A stretch of DNA of 64,000 bases from Schistocephalus solidus. Lineage: Eukaryota; Platyhelminthes; Cestoda; Diphyllobothriidea; Diphyllobothriidae. Made by a program: the position numbers and the translations under genes. The stretch spans positions 119,501 to 183,500 of the forward strand of contig WEDG01001521.1 in NCBI GenBank assembly GCA_017591395.1. Direction: 5' to 3'. This document shows positions 1-11,698 of the stretch, piece after piece (within the stretch, counting starts at the first letter, position 1; each line of letters opens with the position of its first letter). The notes under the pieces were generated by a model, which saw nothing but the letters and a program-made list of their open reading frames with translations, did not search any database and had not been told where the DNA came from.

Positions 1-999
1 TATGGATATTGGAGTGTCAGCTGCCAAAGGCTTGTAACTTAACAAGAAGGCACACTTTTTCTTTCGAACGCGAGAGGATAAATCTTCCCTTTCGATACCT
101 AGCCACCCTCTGTCATTAACGGGACTTAAAGATCATTCGTGGCCGCAAGTTCTTGCTTATCCCAGGAGGTCTGTGGGTTCGAGAAGGGGACTTGTCTACG
201 TTGAATGCATCTCTGGCCACATTAAACTGATGCCACTTTCAGCCTCCGACAACCTCCACTGTTCGCTTTTTAGAACTTGCTCTTTGTCCCGGGCACGTTT
301 AATCTGACAAGCTTATTGACTGAAACTTTATAAACATACTTGTTGGATCGTCTGGCTGCTTGTATCAGTTGTGCTAGACGTTGCGCGATACGGAAGTCGT
401 TGTACAATACCTCGTAGTACTTGATCCACCACTTTGCTGCCAACTTTGATACTTACATTTGAAATTTCTCCGAACAGTTGATTGACCCTCTTAAGGCTCT
501 TCTTGATTTAGACCCTACGCTAACCATGGGAATCTGCATCGACCTCAGTTGTTTTGTTCTGGTGGTCTGTCACCTGTGCCCGTGTGTCGCAATAGCCGTA
601 ACTGAGGGGGTGATTTCTCAGACTTCAGCTTGAAAGCCTGTCTTACCAACCAAGTTTTCTAAGCACAATTGCTTAGTCTATTCTCGTGGGAATAATCCGT
701 TGGAAGCCCTCCTCCCCCCCTCTTACTAGACCTTGTCTCGTTATTTCTGACCAGCTCCGACTGCTTATGCTCGTAATGCATTCATGCTGCAAGGTACTTG
801 CGTTTCGTACACTGGTTTGGCAGCAAGTTCAGTCAGCACCCGATACCGACATGAGCCTTAGCTCTCAAACACGGTATAAACGCATGCCTTAACTCCTAGG
901 GCCAGCGATTTCCCGCGAAGAGCATTCACCACACCAACGCGTATTGTCGGTTGGCTATCTCAATGCGCTTGCCTCAAGCAAGATGAGTCGCACTTGCTG
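1..999. other. No recognisable gene
   Basis: I see no coding signature, RNA gene or clear repeat here. The short open frames show no family resemblance. The stretch abuts a decayed LINE copy and may be older retroelement sequence. Confidence 0.4.
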
Positions 1000-2235
1000 C
1001 TACGATTTGGATATAGACGGTCTAACTGAAGTAGCAGATATCATCTGTCCACGCGTGGTCTTCATCGGAATCGGTGGACCCAATTCACTCTATCCTCACC
1101 GGTTAAGGTCAAGTACTGGAAAACAAATGAAAACTGCCATAAGATGACGGACTCGGCCGAACCACCTATTTAACTTGTCTCTTCGCCACCTCCTGGAGTG
1201 CAACGGCTCCGATGAGGGATAGTAATACTGAATTCATGGTCGGATGACGAAACGTGACAAACTCATCCCGATCCTCCGTTGTGGATGGTCTGCGACGTCC
1301 TTGCGATGTTGCCCTGGTGATTGCGGACTCTCCTGCTAGGGAGTTCGCTGTAATTTTCTCGAAGGATAGTTGTCAGACAACGGTAGCTAAACCGCAAGTT
1401 TCTGCTCACATTCCACGGACACTGGCTAGCACTCAGAACCTTGTAGGATGACTGACAGGATGGATGTTGGGTGCATACGGAGCCTTTCTGACGATTTGGC
1501 TGTGGCGTCGAAGCCATAAACATTTATCAAGGCCTTCGAAAACTCTACGATCCGCATCCGTTCCAGAGGTTTTAACGCCCGTACATGTCCATTTGTCAGT
1601 AGCCCCGTCCCAAGATATTTGAATCGGTTCACTTCTTCAAGCTGCCAGTCATTACTTCCTGGGAATGTTCTCTCCTGTGTAGAGATTCAACCCGAAACTT
1701 GATACCTTTTCAGATTTGATTGATAAACCGGATGGTTTAGCGACCCCATTCACCTGAACAGTACATTCGATAGGTCATCAAAGACTGACGCTAGTAGGGC
1801 GACATTATCAGCGTAGCCGACATCTCGGACTGACTCAACACGCAACACTATGGAGGGTGTCGATTCGAGCGAAAATATGAGTCCCAGGAAGCATTTGATT
1901 AGTAGACACGATCGTTGGGACAGGGACGTTATTCGCCTGAAGTTTCGAAGTTGTACTCAGAGCCTATCGGAGTCTTTCCGAACGACATGTTACTGGCGTG
2001 GTCAAGCAGGATGGGCTAAAGGACGTAACCTTATCGAATTTCGGGTTAAATATTGAACGATTGAGAGACACCGTTGGGAACCAGAACTGGCTCAGCAGAC
2101 CTCGACAAACATAAATGACCTGCTGGCATTTCGTCTAGCTCCTGTCTCAATTACGATTTAGGCATATAAAGAGAACGGTCCTCTTTTGCTGGTAGCCATG
2201 GTGGAATTCAAGGATGCACGACAGTACCGCACCAC
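1000..2235 (-). mobile_element. LINE family 1, copy A (decayed 3' part)
   Basis: This is a decayed minus-strand remnant of the same non-LTR retrotransposon as copies B and C. Read on the minus strand, the segment near 1632-1426 keeps the post-catalytic reverse transcriptase signature (FKYLG, then LTNG, then a region ending SVILQGSE). The DNA runs parallel to copy C (23.3-24.5 kb) with shared blocks in the same order. Stops and shifts occur throughout, so it cannot be functional. The left boundary is approximate, and the element abuts the 3' end of copy B. Confidence 0.6.
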
Positions 2236-2239
2236 TTAC

Positions 2240-5200
2240 TTGGTACGACCGCGATCTTGCCTGATCCAACCGGCCTCGGTGATGCCACAGACTGGACCCC
2301 TCCACATTCGACGATCCGCGGCCGCAGCTCTTGATGGTTCAACCCATTGTCCTCACCAGCGGCGAAGACTGAATATCGAAGGCTCAAAAATTACCACCAT
2401 GTCTTGACGAACTGTGTCGCGCCAGATTTTTAGTTGACCCCCTCATTGACGCCTCCAAGTGAGTAACGGTGCCTGATGGAATCCAGTAACACTGACCTCG
2501 TCAGGCGGCCGACGAAGGACGTGCCCAACCACCTCAGTCATCTTTCTTGGATGGTTTGGAATATTTTTACGATGTTTTCACAGCGCGTGAGGCCGGTCTC
2601 ATTTGAGACGAAGTCAGTTTACTTCACTCGAAGAATAGTCCTCAAGCATTAGTGGTCAAATACCTCCAGTTTTCGCTCATCTTCCACACGTGTAGTCCAA
2701 CATTCACAATCATAGAGAAGAACTGTCCAAACGGATGTACGGTACACGCAAATCTTCTTTGTGACAGAGTTGTCGCGTCGAATCCATCGACACTTTCTAA
2801 AACTTGAGAAAACCTGACCTGGGAGACAATGTCGTCCATTCGACATCAGCCTTGCCCCGAGGTATTTGAAACGGTCTGCCTCTTCAACTTGACAACCATT
2901 AATCTAGAGAGGTGCCTTCCCCTGGGCAGAGATACAGCTTGAAGACACTTTGATATTTCCAGCGAACCGATTTAACGAAATCATTAACCTATGACACCGT
3001 AGACTGCAGATCATCGTGATCTTCTTGTAGAGCCTTCCCGAGGATCCAGTCAATGACGTAGCTAGCAGAATATGCGACAGGATACAACCTTGTCGAACGC
3101 CAGACCTAATACTGAACGGTTGGGAGAGATTTTTATGAACCAGAACTTGCGCAGTATTTGAACGGTAGTAGGCTTTGGACATTGCGGTAATTTTTGGCGG
3201 CACACCATCTAGTGCCATTTTCCACCATAAGGATTCACGATGGGCGGAATCAACCGCAGCGTTGAATTCAAAAAAGCAGACGTCCGTCGGTTGCTAGTAG
3301 TCCTGGCGGACTTCAAGAATGCGCTTCAGTGTGAATACCCGGTCAGCGCATTCGCGGCCAGCAGGGTACTTGGCTCATTTGGGTCTCGTCCTAGAGTCAC
3401 ACATACCACGGAATCGCCTAAGAAGGACAAAAACAAAAGACCCTAACTGGGCGCATGTCGTGGCGCTTTTCGCATTTTTTGTATTTTTTTCTTGGAGAAC
3501 TGCACAGGGATACTCGAGTCACCAGGAGCAATCTCATCTGCTTAATCATCCCATGTAGCCGGGTACCCATATCGGTATGGAACCTGCGGCCCTCGGCGGG
3601 GATGCCGCCTCCGGGTGCCTTCTTTTGTGTGCTAATAGGCTATTTCTCCTTTGGAGGAGAGCGAAATCGCATAACACTGCATGGGCTGCAGTTAGATAAG
3701 ACTGCGCTGCAGAAAATACATAAGGCGTGGTGTGTTAATAATCAGAATTGTGGTGTTTAAAGTGCTTTCGCCAATGATCGACCTTGGCCGAGTTTTTAGA
3801 AATAAAAACCGTCATTCGCATTGTGAGCAGAGTCACTCACTGCAGATGGCTGACCTTTAACTTAGCTGATAATTTGATGGAGTTGTCGAGTGTCACCAAC
3901 GTTTGAGGTCTGCTCCATGGAGGTCGCTATTTCAGCCCAGTCTTTCTTCCGGTCGTCCCTATCCATGGTAGGACCTGGCTAGTCCTGTGTGGACGTACAA
4001 CTTCAAGGATCTTCTGCTAATCCAGTCACTGCGGTGCCGCCGGATGAAATCGGGATATTTCCCATCGGCCCGAGGATTTCAATGATGAACGCTGACTCCT
4101 ATTACCTTCTCCGTTGCCTCGAGTCGTATAGAAAGGCCGGATTTTCTGTGCTCAGTGTCTCGGTAGGGCTGGATGGTGTACGTTTTGCGGCGCCAAGACG
4201 TCTTGCATTGGCGTTTTAGTTGCGAATAAGAGGCGAACTTTACGGTTTGTGCGAAGGAGAACATGGTCTGACCCATTGGATTTGCCAGTTTCGACATATT
4301 CGTTATTGTGAACCGAGCTATAGAATCTTGAAACAAATAGAATTTAGTCTATCAGATTGGCCGTGTGGCCGTCTTTGGCATAACAGATCGCCAAATGTTT
4401 ATGTTTATTCACGTATTTATAACAACCAATCGATTCTGATCAGCAAAGCTCAGCATTCTCTTACCATTGTCGCATCGAGAACGAAGCCTGAAACAGCCGA
4501 TAATTTGGGCGTTTGAATAGCCGCCGGGTCTAGTCCGGTGATTGTAGTCCCCGACTATATTCAGCAGATCACGGTGAAGGAATCTTTCAACTAACTCTCA
4601 CCTCCTGTGAGTAGGTTTCTTTATCGCGCTTGTCGGCAGCTGATATTGGTGCGTACACAAAGACAACACAGGTCAGTCGTACGTAAGCCATTCCACCATT
4701 AACTTGTTTCTCTGGGAGTGATGCACGATTCTCTTATTGCACGATGTCGATTGCCTCACCGTGTCTACTAGAAAATTCGCGTTGGTCGCCGTGCCACGGA
4801 GTGAAGTGGGCTTTGGCTTCCGTGCTCGAAAGGCTGAGCCAGAGATTCGAACTCCCGGTAGATAGCAAATATGCACGTCGTAATGCCTAATACCTAGCAC
4901 AGTCAGACTGTGGATACTAGGGTCCAGGAACGTGCGCGCCTTTCCCAATCTAGCACTAAGAGTTTGTTTCCGTACGACCTGTCCAGATCGTATACTATTC
5001 GCCTGTAACACTTGACTAGGGCTATGGAGCGCGTCGATTCCCGTAAATTTCCGTAGTATGGATCTTAGTACCATAATTGTACGTTTTCATAGGATTTTTG
5101 GTTCCTTTCTGTACAATCGGGCCTCCAACGGTCTTTCGGGTGGTTTGTTCGAGGCAACCGACGTGCCATACCCCACAACCGTCTGTCTCTTTGAACGTGC

Positions 5201-5255
5201 CGGGTAGCCAGCGGTGAGACTAACGGATACCCCATCGTCCCGGCAATGTCACTGT
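2240..5255 (-). mobile_element. LINE family 1, copy B (near full length, decayed)
   Basis: The minus strand carries a non-LTR retrotransposon with an AP-type endonuclease followed by reverse transcriptase. The endonuclease start is visible at 5074-4673 (ARTFLDPSIHSLTVL, then YDVHICYLPGVRI), and reverse transcriptase motif B at about 3218-3060 ([14 protein letters not shown]). The C-terminal part at 2846-2640 contains VEDERKLEVFDH. Its 5' border shares CGGGTAGCC-type sequence with copy C, and its 3' border (about 2240) matches the C copy's 3' end, so length is about 3 kb. Many frameshifts make it a dead copy. The clade is probably RTE-like, but I cannot settle this without alignment. Confidence 0.7.
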
Positions 5256-5259
5256 GAAC

Positions 5260-5864
5260 GGACCTTGGTCATCGTTGAAGGTTGGCGCAACCAGCCTAGA
5301 GAACTGGTTCGTCTTCAAAAACCGGTATTGCTTCCTAGTCAGAGTGGTTTAAATCTCTGTCAACTCAACTTCATTGCGGAACTGCCATGCAGAGCCAGTG
5401 TCTTCGCGACGCAAGCCACTGAAGGTGGTTAAATCCTTGCAGTAGCAGGCATGTGGAGCAGTTCACGAGAAATTTAACCCACAGCGAGGCTTGCGGCAAC
5501 TTAGAGCCTCATAAAAGGCACTACGGAGCTTACTTCAGTTGGAGCCGGTTAGTTTCAATTCCAGACAGCTGTTCAGCAGAGCGTTTGGATGCAGCTAAAC
5601 GAAGGCTAATATCAGTGGCTCTGTACTCATACGAGTGACTTCTTCGCATGCCATAACTTGTCGACAAGACACGGCATCAGCCCTAGCCGGTCATTTTTAC
5701 ACGCATGTACAGAGTTATTTTAAGTGCCGGGGATGGGATTACACATTACACGAGAGTCTAGCACTGCGCTATGCTAGCTGAGGGTCAGTCGCCTCTTAAC
5801 TTGCGTGTAGACCGGTTGTGGACAGTAAACACCCTCCTCTTCCCCTCCAGTACTTTGGCTGAAA
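5260..5864. other. No recognisable feature
   Basis: I see no coding region or clear repeat between LINE copy B and the SINE fold-back. Short open frames here lack family motifs. Confidence 0.35.
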
Positions 5865-6118
5865 TAATCGTTGATGAACGCTCACCGATTGCTAACAGAA
5901 CTCACTCGTTCTGCTCTGCCTTGAGGCTCACTCTCGAGCCCCACCAGCAGTCGCACAGTGGTTAGTAGTAGAAGAGGCAGATGAATATTGCCAGCAAAGG
6001 CAAGGGACACCTCGGGCGCCGCAGTGCCTGGTGTTGGGTATAACTAGCTGACGACAGCTAATAAGCCAGAAATGACCATTCCAGTCTCCCTTATCTTTGC
6101 CGGCAATATTCATCTGCC
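5865..6118. repeat. Fold-back pair of ribozyme SINE fragments
   Basis: Bases 5865-6008 are the spacer and tail of the roughly 300-bp ribozyme SINE on the minus strand. Bases 6009-6118 are a truncated plus-strand unit with the hammerhead-like segment and the same tail. The two tails make an inverted repeat (about 5976-6008 against 6087-6118, containing AATATTGCC and GGCAATATT). The spacer hairpin is present as CAGAAC, a 6-base loop, then GTTCTG. The head-to-head arrangement suggests two insertions or a snap-back event. Confidence 0.6.
6042..6086 (+). ncRNA. Hammerhead-like motif (decayed)
   Basis: The core CTGACGA fits CUGANGA. The stem-loop AGCT-AATA-AGCC and GAAA follow, then a damaged stem III (TGACCA), ATT and CCAGTC. 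Stem I has two mismatches against its partner AACTAG. It is a diverged member of the family best seen at 62380 and is probably inactive. Confidence 0.4.
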
Positions 6119-6549
6119 CAAACTACAGCTGTTAATAAGCAATCGCAGATCGGTAGCGGCAGCGACAGCGCCAAAGGTTTTAAGTCGGGCAGATCAAATG
6201 TCCTATAGAGTACCGGAAGTTCCAATGGAGGGCCTATGGCATGGCATGCATGAACCGCCTTCTCCTACTTCCGTTTCTTCACAATTAGCTTCAAAACGAG
6301 GGAGATAACTTAAAAGAGGCAGTCCAGGTAGCTATTAGAGGCCCGTCTACGGGGACCGACACGATTCGGGACGTTCTCTTTAAATTTAGGGTTCGGGGTT
6401 TCGTAGTAAAGGCCTCTGGGGCAGACCACAGCAGCGCTTTTTGCTTGTTGGAAGGTTTGACTGTGAATATGGTGTGAAAGCAAACAACGCCTTATGTTCA
6501 CTGGCTCACATGTCGAATAGGTCATATCTTATCAGTGTCCAAAATGTCT

Positions 6550-8150
6550 ACTATAAAACGTCTTTATACGGAAAAATTACGATGTCCCGACGGAGTTGAT
6601 GCTCTGAAAGCACAACTGCGATCTCGCTTGGCAGGCCCAGTCGAAGAACGCAGAAGCACGTGGTCATAATCGCAGGCCCCTGTCGGATAAGCAATTATAA
6701 GAAATGGCAGCTCCGCGATGCGCGACTGAATCAACCCCAAAACCCTGTAGCTGCCTCCCGGAGCAGGCCTGTTGCCAGATCTCCAGTATAACGTAAAAAT
6801 GACCTCAGGAACTTCTGGGTCGAAGTCTCAACCTCTACTGAGCTGACCTCAAACGTCAGCAACTCTACCAGCACACGCACCAGGCTGTACTAGGTGATTC
6901 AGAATGAGGACGATTCGGTATGTGATCAGTTCTAACACTACCAACGATGATCACCAGCCAATGGTCCATTCCCTTAAGAAGCTGAGCTCCATCTTTCTCC
7001 AGTTCACGCGGTATATTATCGTGTGATTTCTCAGTAAAAAAGTTACTACAGCTGCAGAATGGCATCCCCGCTGGAATTTACAAGTCCCGTAATGACACCC
7101 TGTCTTTTTGACTCCATCACATAATTGCAAAAGCAAGAAACGTGATTGCCCTGACGCTTGGGGCTTGGCCATCCTTGTGCCTGCCTTCAGGTGCGGAAAC
7201 CAGGCAACGTCCGAAAAACATGCCTAATGAATGCAGCAACAGCCTTATTTTGCCTCAAAATGTGTGTTTGACGTGTGGGGTCGAGATCCAATGAAGCTGG
7301 GTTTCAAACTGGACGCGGTTTAACTGACCAGAATGCGACACGCTTTCGAATTTTGTTACAAATATAATCATCAATGAACGGATGTTTGCTTTGTTCACTT
7401 CGCCGCAGCATTCGACTTCGTTCATCCTGACACCCTGTGAGCGAAGGGCGGATCAAACAATTGGCGATGGGTAATCACACGTTAGTCTAGGCCGGTCACA
7501 CTCAATCATTGGAAGATTTATAACAGCCGCCTCTAACTGCGTCTGATTTAGGACAACTTCTATCAGGCAAAGTTCACCCGCTGCCTCTCCGGGGAATTCA
7601 CGAGCGGCGGACGTTTGAATCGTCATGGGCGGGTAACTGTGCGATAAACAAGATCGATGGTTTGTTGAATCGTGAGTCACCAGTGACAGAGCTACCGGAG
7701 CGTGGAGGGTTATAATGTAAGGCGCTCGTCTGCATCATAAAAGACAGCAAAACCTGCCCACGGCACTGTGATATGGTGACCGCGAACCACTAGTAAAGTT
7801 AGTTTCCCACTGCTGAATTACGCCCAGATCCTTGAACAAAACTCTTGAGAGAGACAGCCTCGAATAACTTATCTGAACGGTTGTTGGGAGCTTTACCTGT
7901 GCTCAGAATTTCCGTAAAAACCTCATGAGGAGATACCAGATTCAATTATTTCGATCCACGCTACGGCCTTCTCCAGAAACAGGTCAAAGGGTACGGGCGA
8001 ATAGTATGTGCGCTGGGACACACCTTCGGGCTGCATCCTCGACTAGCAGAAGAAATCCCTCAGTCTTACTGGCTGTCAACCTGAAGAAGTAGGCTGTCAC
8101 AAATATCTCGGGACGATCCTGCTGCCTAATAGACCCTTATTTAAGGTGGT
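6550..8150 (+). mobile_element. LINE family 1, copy D (decayed, plus strand)
   Basis: Scattered plus-strand blocks match family 1 in the correct order. About 6800-6880 resembles the linker before reverse transcriptase. At 7275-7330 I read EAGFQTGRGLTDQ, and at 7375-7440 CFVHFAAAFDFVHPDTL, the reverse transcriptase motif A region (family form [13 protein letters not shown]). At about 8090-8130 I read EVGCHKYLGTILLPN. There are many stops and shifts. Boundaries are approximate, and the stretches between these blocks are too degraded to assign. Confidence 0.55.
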
Positions 8151-8227
8151 GACACGTGTAGGTGCAGACTCACGCCGCACCAGCCACTTGTCGTTTATGA
8201 CAGTCCCCCTCCGTAGGATCTGATTTA

Positions 8228-8456
8228 GGCGTGGCGGCACGGGAAGGAGATTCTCCTGCTGCGCCAGCCACCTGCACCCGACCCCGCTTCCGGTCTTCTT
8301 AACTCTGTCTTGGAACCGGGCACAGACGAGTGAGGGAAGAGGGAGAGAGAGAGAGAGAGAGAGTGCGGTAGCTGCAGCGCAAGTGTACGATCACTTAAAA
8401 CTAATCGCTGTTCCTGCACCGCCATGCTGTGGAGCATACGGTGTACATCGTCGGAC
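8228..8456 (+). repeat. Family R repeat fragment with (GA)n
   Basis: This plus-strand fragment has the landmarks of the recurrent non-coding repeat R: GCCAGCCACCTGC, CCGGTCTTCTT, a purine-rich core, GTGCGGTAGCTGCAGCGCAA and GGAGCATACGGTG. The purine core is expanded here to a short GA microsatellite at about 8343-8363, the same position where the 48-kb copy has its large expansion. Confidence 0.75.
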
Positions 8457-8539
8457 TGCCATTATTGAATGCTGGAATTTTGAAACGCTGCTTGACTGTG
8501 GGGCTCCCCGTCTTCATCAATACAACGCGGATGTCTGCT

Positions 8540-10800
8540 ACCTGAATGTCACCTGAATCGCCGACCCAGACCTTAAGTCTCGAGTTAACTCCCACCTCAC
8601 CCTCCTTCGCAGCGTCTGGCGCTCTGACGGAAATGTTCTTGGAACTGTTGAACCAAACAGTCGATGCGTGGGAACCAGTCAACGACCGACTGAAAGAGCA
8701 CTGTACGAACATCTCCATCGCTTTCCGTGTACGTACCAACGTCGTAGTAAGACTTTACATGCCCTGGTTAAAGGACTCCCTGGCCATGATCTGCTGATGG
8801 TTGCTCGGTGTCTGAAGTGTTCGGACTGGGTCAGGTGAATTTTCCGTCATCTTATTGACAGCTTTCGGCCTGGTTTTCGAAGTGGCAACGGTGAAAGACA
8901 GTTGAGCAATTCTGCTCAGGACCGACTGGTTCTCATCAACATGCGCTCCCCACATCCTCGCAAACTTCTGCCGACCTGGAGTTCAAGCTTGGATCATAAC
9001 TCTGCTCATAATAACAGGTGCCGAAATGGGCAATGCGCATAGGGGGTCAGATCAAGTCCTCGTTCGCACACGTCTGAAGGTTCACCTCTCATCCTTGTCA
9101 CACGTAAGACGGCTTGATGTCACAGGCTAAACTAATGCAACCAAGCACTGCCGAGGCTATGAACATATGGTCCCGGTCTTGCTTTGCAGCCCAGATCACA
9201 GAATGCAGTAACAAGTAGCCATTATTTGGCTTTCTTAGTCGGTGAGGCAGCTGAGAAAAGTCTCGGATGCGTCCAGACTAAACAAAGTGCCGGAGTCAGT
9301 TCCGCAACCTTATGGCTGACCAGACATCTTGAGCTAGCTCCTATAGTGATAGTCTCTTCCGTCAACTCTGAACAATGACGACGAATTCGGCTAGATATAA
9401 ACCTCAAAAACTATTCTGTGAAGCGACGACCTCCATAGGGGAGACCTCAAATGTCGGTGACGCTCGAGAACTCTACCAACTTGTTCTTTCGATAAGCCCT
9501 GCTGCACTGAATGCTTCCGTTCTCGATGTGTGGTGGCCTTATGTTGGCGACTCGGTCGATGTCGAACGTTGGCATGAACACCTTGAGCACTCATCTACTT
9601 TTGATTACCAAAAATGGCTTACGTTCTCCACGCCGCAGGGTCGACCCTCTATACAATGTCGTGTGATGCTCCCTTCTCCGCATGAAGTACGGCATCCCCG
9701 TCGAAGTCTACAGGCTCGATGTTGACGTCGGCACCCTGACTACAGGAGGTGATTGAACAAATTTGAGCAGACTGAAGCGCTGCCAGCGTTGCGCCTGTCA
9801 ACGAAATGCGAGCAGTGCTGCATCATAAATCTGATCGATATTGCTTTAACAGTTCTTTCCACCGTCATTATTAGGCAGTTTCAAGGTATTTAGGACACAA
9901 ACACGAAGCCATGCCGGCTTCTGTGATGGACGCGAATGCACCGACTGCGATTCATCCGTGAATTTCATAATGGCTAGTAGCAATCAGTCGACGACGATCG
10001 TTTGCTTTATTTAGCATTCATCATGAGTCTGCGGTAGACGGTGAAACTAGAGGATATGGTCGAAAAGTGTTGTAGTTATTGGTCAACGTCTGCAATCGCC
10101 CCGCCACTGTGCGAGTTCTGCTCCACAGTGGTCTCCCGATCGTTTTCATTATTTAGTCTAGCATTCGAAAAGGTTGCATCATGTAGCTCATGCTGGTTAA
10201 CTAAGCCATTAACGTGCTTTCGGAAGGGTTTTCCCTAGTGTTGAGTGTCGAACCGGTCCGAGGGATCGGTTGACTTACCTGGACTACGTTGACACTTGCC
10301 CTGCTAGCGTCACGCGCTGATAACCTACTGAATGTAGGGTCGCGGGTGAATGAGGTGGCTAAATTAGCCGGTTTATCAATAAACGTTTAAAGGGTCAGAG
10401 TTTGTTCGATACGCGTTTCCACCCAGAAGTCATCCTCCGGGATTAACAGCTGGTGCTTGAAGAAGTGGTTAGACTCAGCTACTTCCGGCTGGGCTACCGC
10501 CAAATGGTCATGTAAGAGCGGCGTAATCTCCCTAATGAATACTGATAGCACGGTTTTCGAAGGCCTCAGCAAGTGCCTGTAGTTCCGCCGCATTATCTCA
10601 CCCGCCACAAAAGATCCGTGTCTACCGGACATCCCTCCGATCGATCCTCTATGGGGGCTGAACCGTGTCTGTAGAATACGCTCAAAAACTGGGGATATTG
10701 GATCATCTTTACTAGAGAACCCTCCTTGGAGTGAAGTGCACCGACTTTTCATGTAGGAAAGTCCGAACTCGCTGCGACAACATCGAGAGGACATCTCGTG
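8540..10800 (+). mobile_element. LINE family 1, copy E (decayed, plus strand)
   Basis: Family-1 protein blocks appear in order. At 8670-8760 lies AWEPVNDRLKEH then TNISI (endonuclease). At 9020-9115 lies [17 protein letters not shown], the end of the endonuclease. At 9375-9610 lie NVGDARELYQL and VDVERWHEHLEH, the linker. At 10325-10385 lies SRVNEVAKLAGLSIN, and near 10630 IRVYRTSLRSIL (C-terminal reverse transcriptase). The same blocks occur in antisense copy C at 23.3-26.7 kb. The copy is interrupted by many frameshifts. Confidence 0.6.
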
Positions 10801-11099
10801 TCATCCACGACAGATGACAGAGACGGTTGGGGTTACTTCTTCGTCGTCTGCCTCGTGAGGTCCTTGTTTTGGCCCAACGGTTGGTGTCGAGGATTTCAGC
10901 CGGAAATTGGTTGTCGACCTCCGTAGTATGTTGCGGTTGATTGTCGTATGTGGGAAACTACCATTGACGTCCATATAGCATCCTACCGTCTCCGTCAAGA
11001 AGAAAACGTGTTACCTGCAAGTACAAATACTGAATTAGGCTGCCTGTGTGTGTACCGGTATGATGAATGCATTCAAGTGATTTTATGGCTATGACTCGG

Positions 11100-11335
11100 G
11101 TGTAGGAACCACCAACACCCCCCCCCCGTCCGCAGCAATACAGGTTGCCTTATGCGAAATTCCAGGAAGTGCAAAAATTACCTTCACCTAGCCTTAACGC
11201 TAGCCCTAGCCCAAACTCTAACCCTATACTGAACACAAAGCCTTATCTTATCACTGATAATAATCTCCCTAGAAATTAGCACAAGACTCTCGGAATAGGG
11301 TGGGTTATTTCTATTCCCGTGTCTTGCCGTTTTGT
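11100..11335. repeat. Dispersed repeat T, copy 1
   Basis: This stretch shares its landmarks in the same order with 45975-46190: an AATACA..TG.CCTTA block, a CTAACC-rich block, AATCTCCCT, then GGAATAGGG and TTCTATTCCCGTGTC-like sequence. It has no coding capacity. I do not recognise the family. The CTAACC-rich part is short and irregular, so it is not telomeric repeat. Confidence 0.55.
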
Positions 11336-11630
11336 GGAACCGTTACTCATATTTCAAAATCTGATGGTCGGTGGAAACTTTGTTGGGTCAAATCATCTCA
11401 CCGACAGATACAGGCGTGCCTTCTCAAGTGATGAATCCTCGCTAACTCAAGAAACTTGATTCTTCAAAGAAAAAAATCAACATGTTCGCATTGAGGTATA
11501 GCTTTTTACATTATCCCATATTTTTGGATGGAATTGCACTTTTTAACCTTTACATTTCAGTCATTTTCGTGGCTCGTTCTCGGTCTGCAGTTTATGCTTT
11601 ATTATCTGGTACTTTTTAATTTCATTTCAG

Positions 11631-11698
11631 ACTTTGTCTTTTTTGAGGCCTCTGCATCCGCACCCTATCAGATACGTCGTATTGACGAGTTGAACAAG
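11631..11698 (+). CDS. MTA exon A: start of BAH domain
   Basis: The acceptor TTTCATTTCAG precedes the exon, and GTAAGT follows. It enters in phase 1 (a G from the missing exon completes an Asp codon) and leaves in phase 0. It reads [19 protein letters not shown] then ELNK, matching the BAH start of MTA1 (DYVYFE and IRRIEELNK). The upstream exon should end shortly before this Asp, so few residues are missing. Confidence 0.9.

Noticed and set aside
6190..6230. Frame starting MSYRVPE as a candidate first MTA exon
   Set aside because: It resembles the MYRVGD start only loosely, has no donor in the needed phase, and lies between SINE and LINE remnants.
11217..11240. CTAACCC-type telomere-like repeats
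   Set aside because: Only a few irregular units, shared with another dispersed repeat copy at 46 kb; not a telomeric array.
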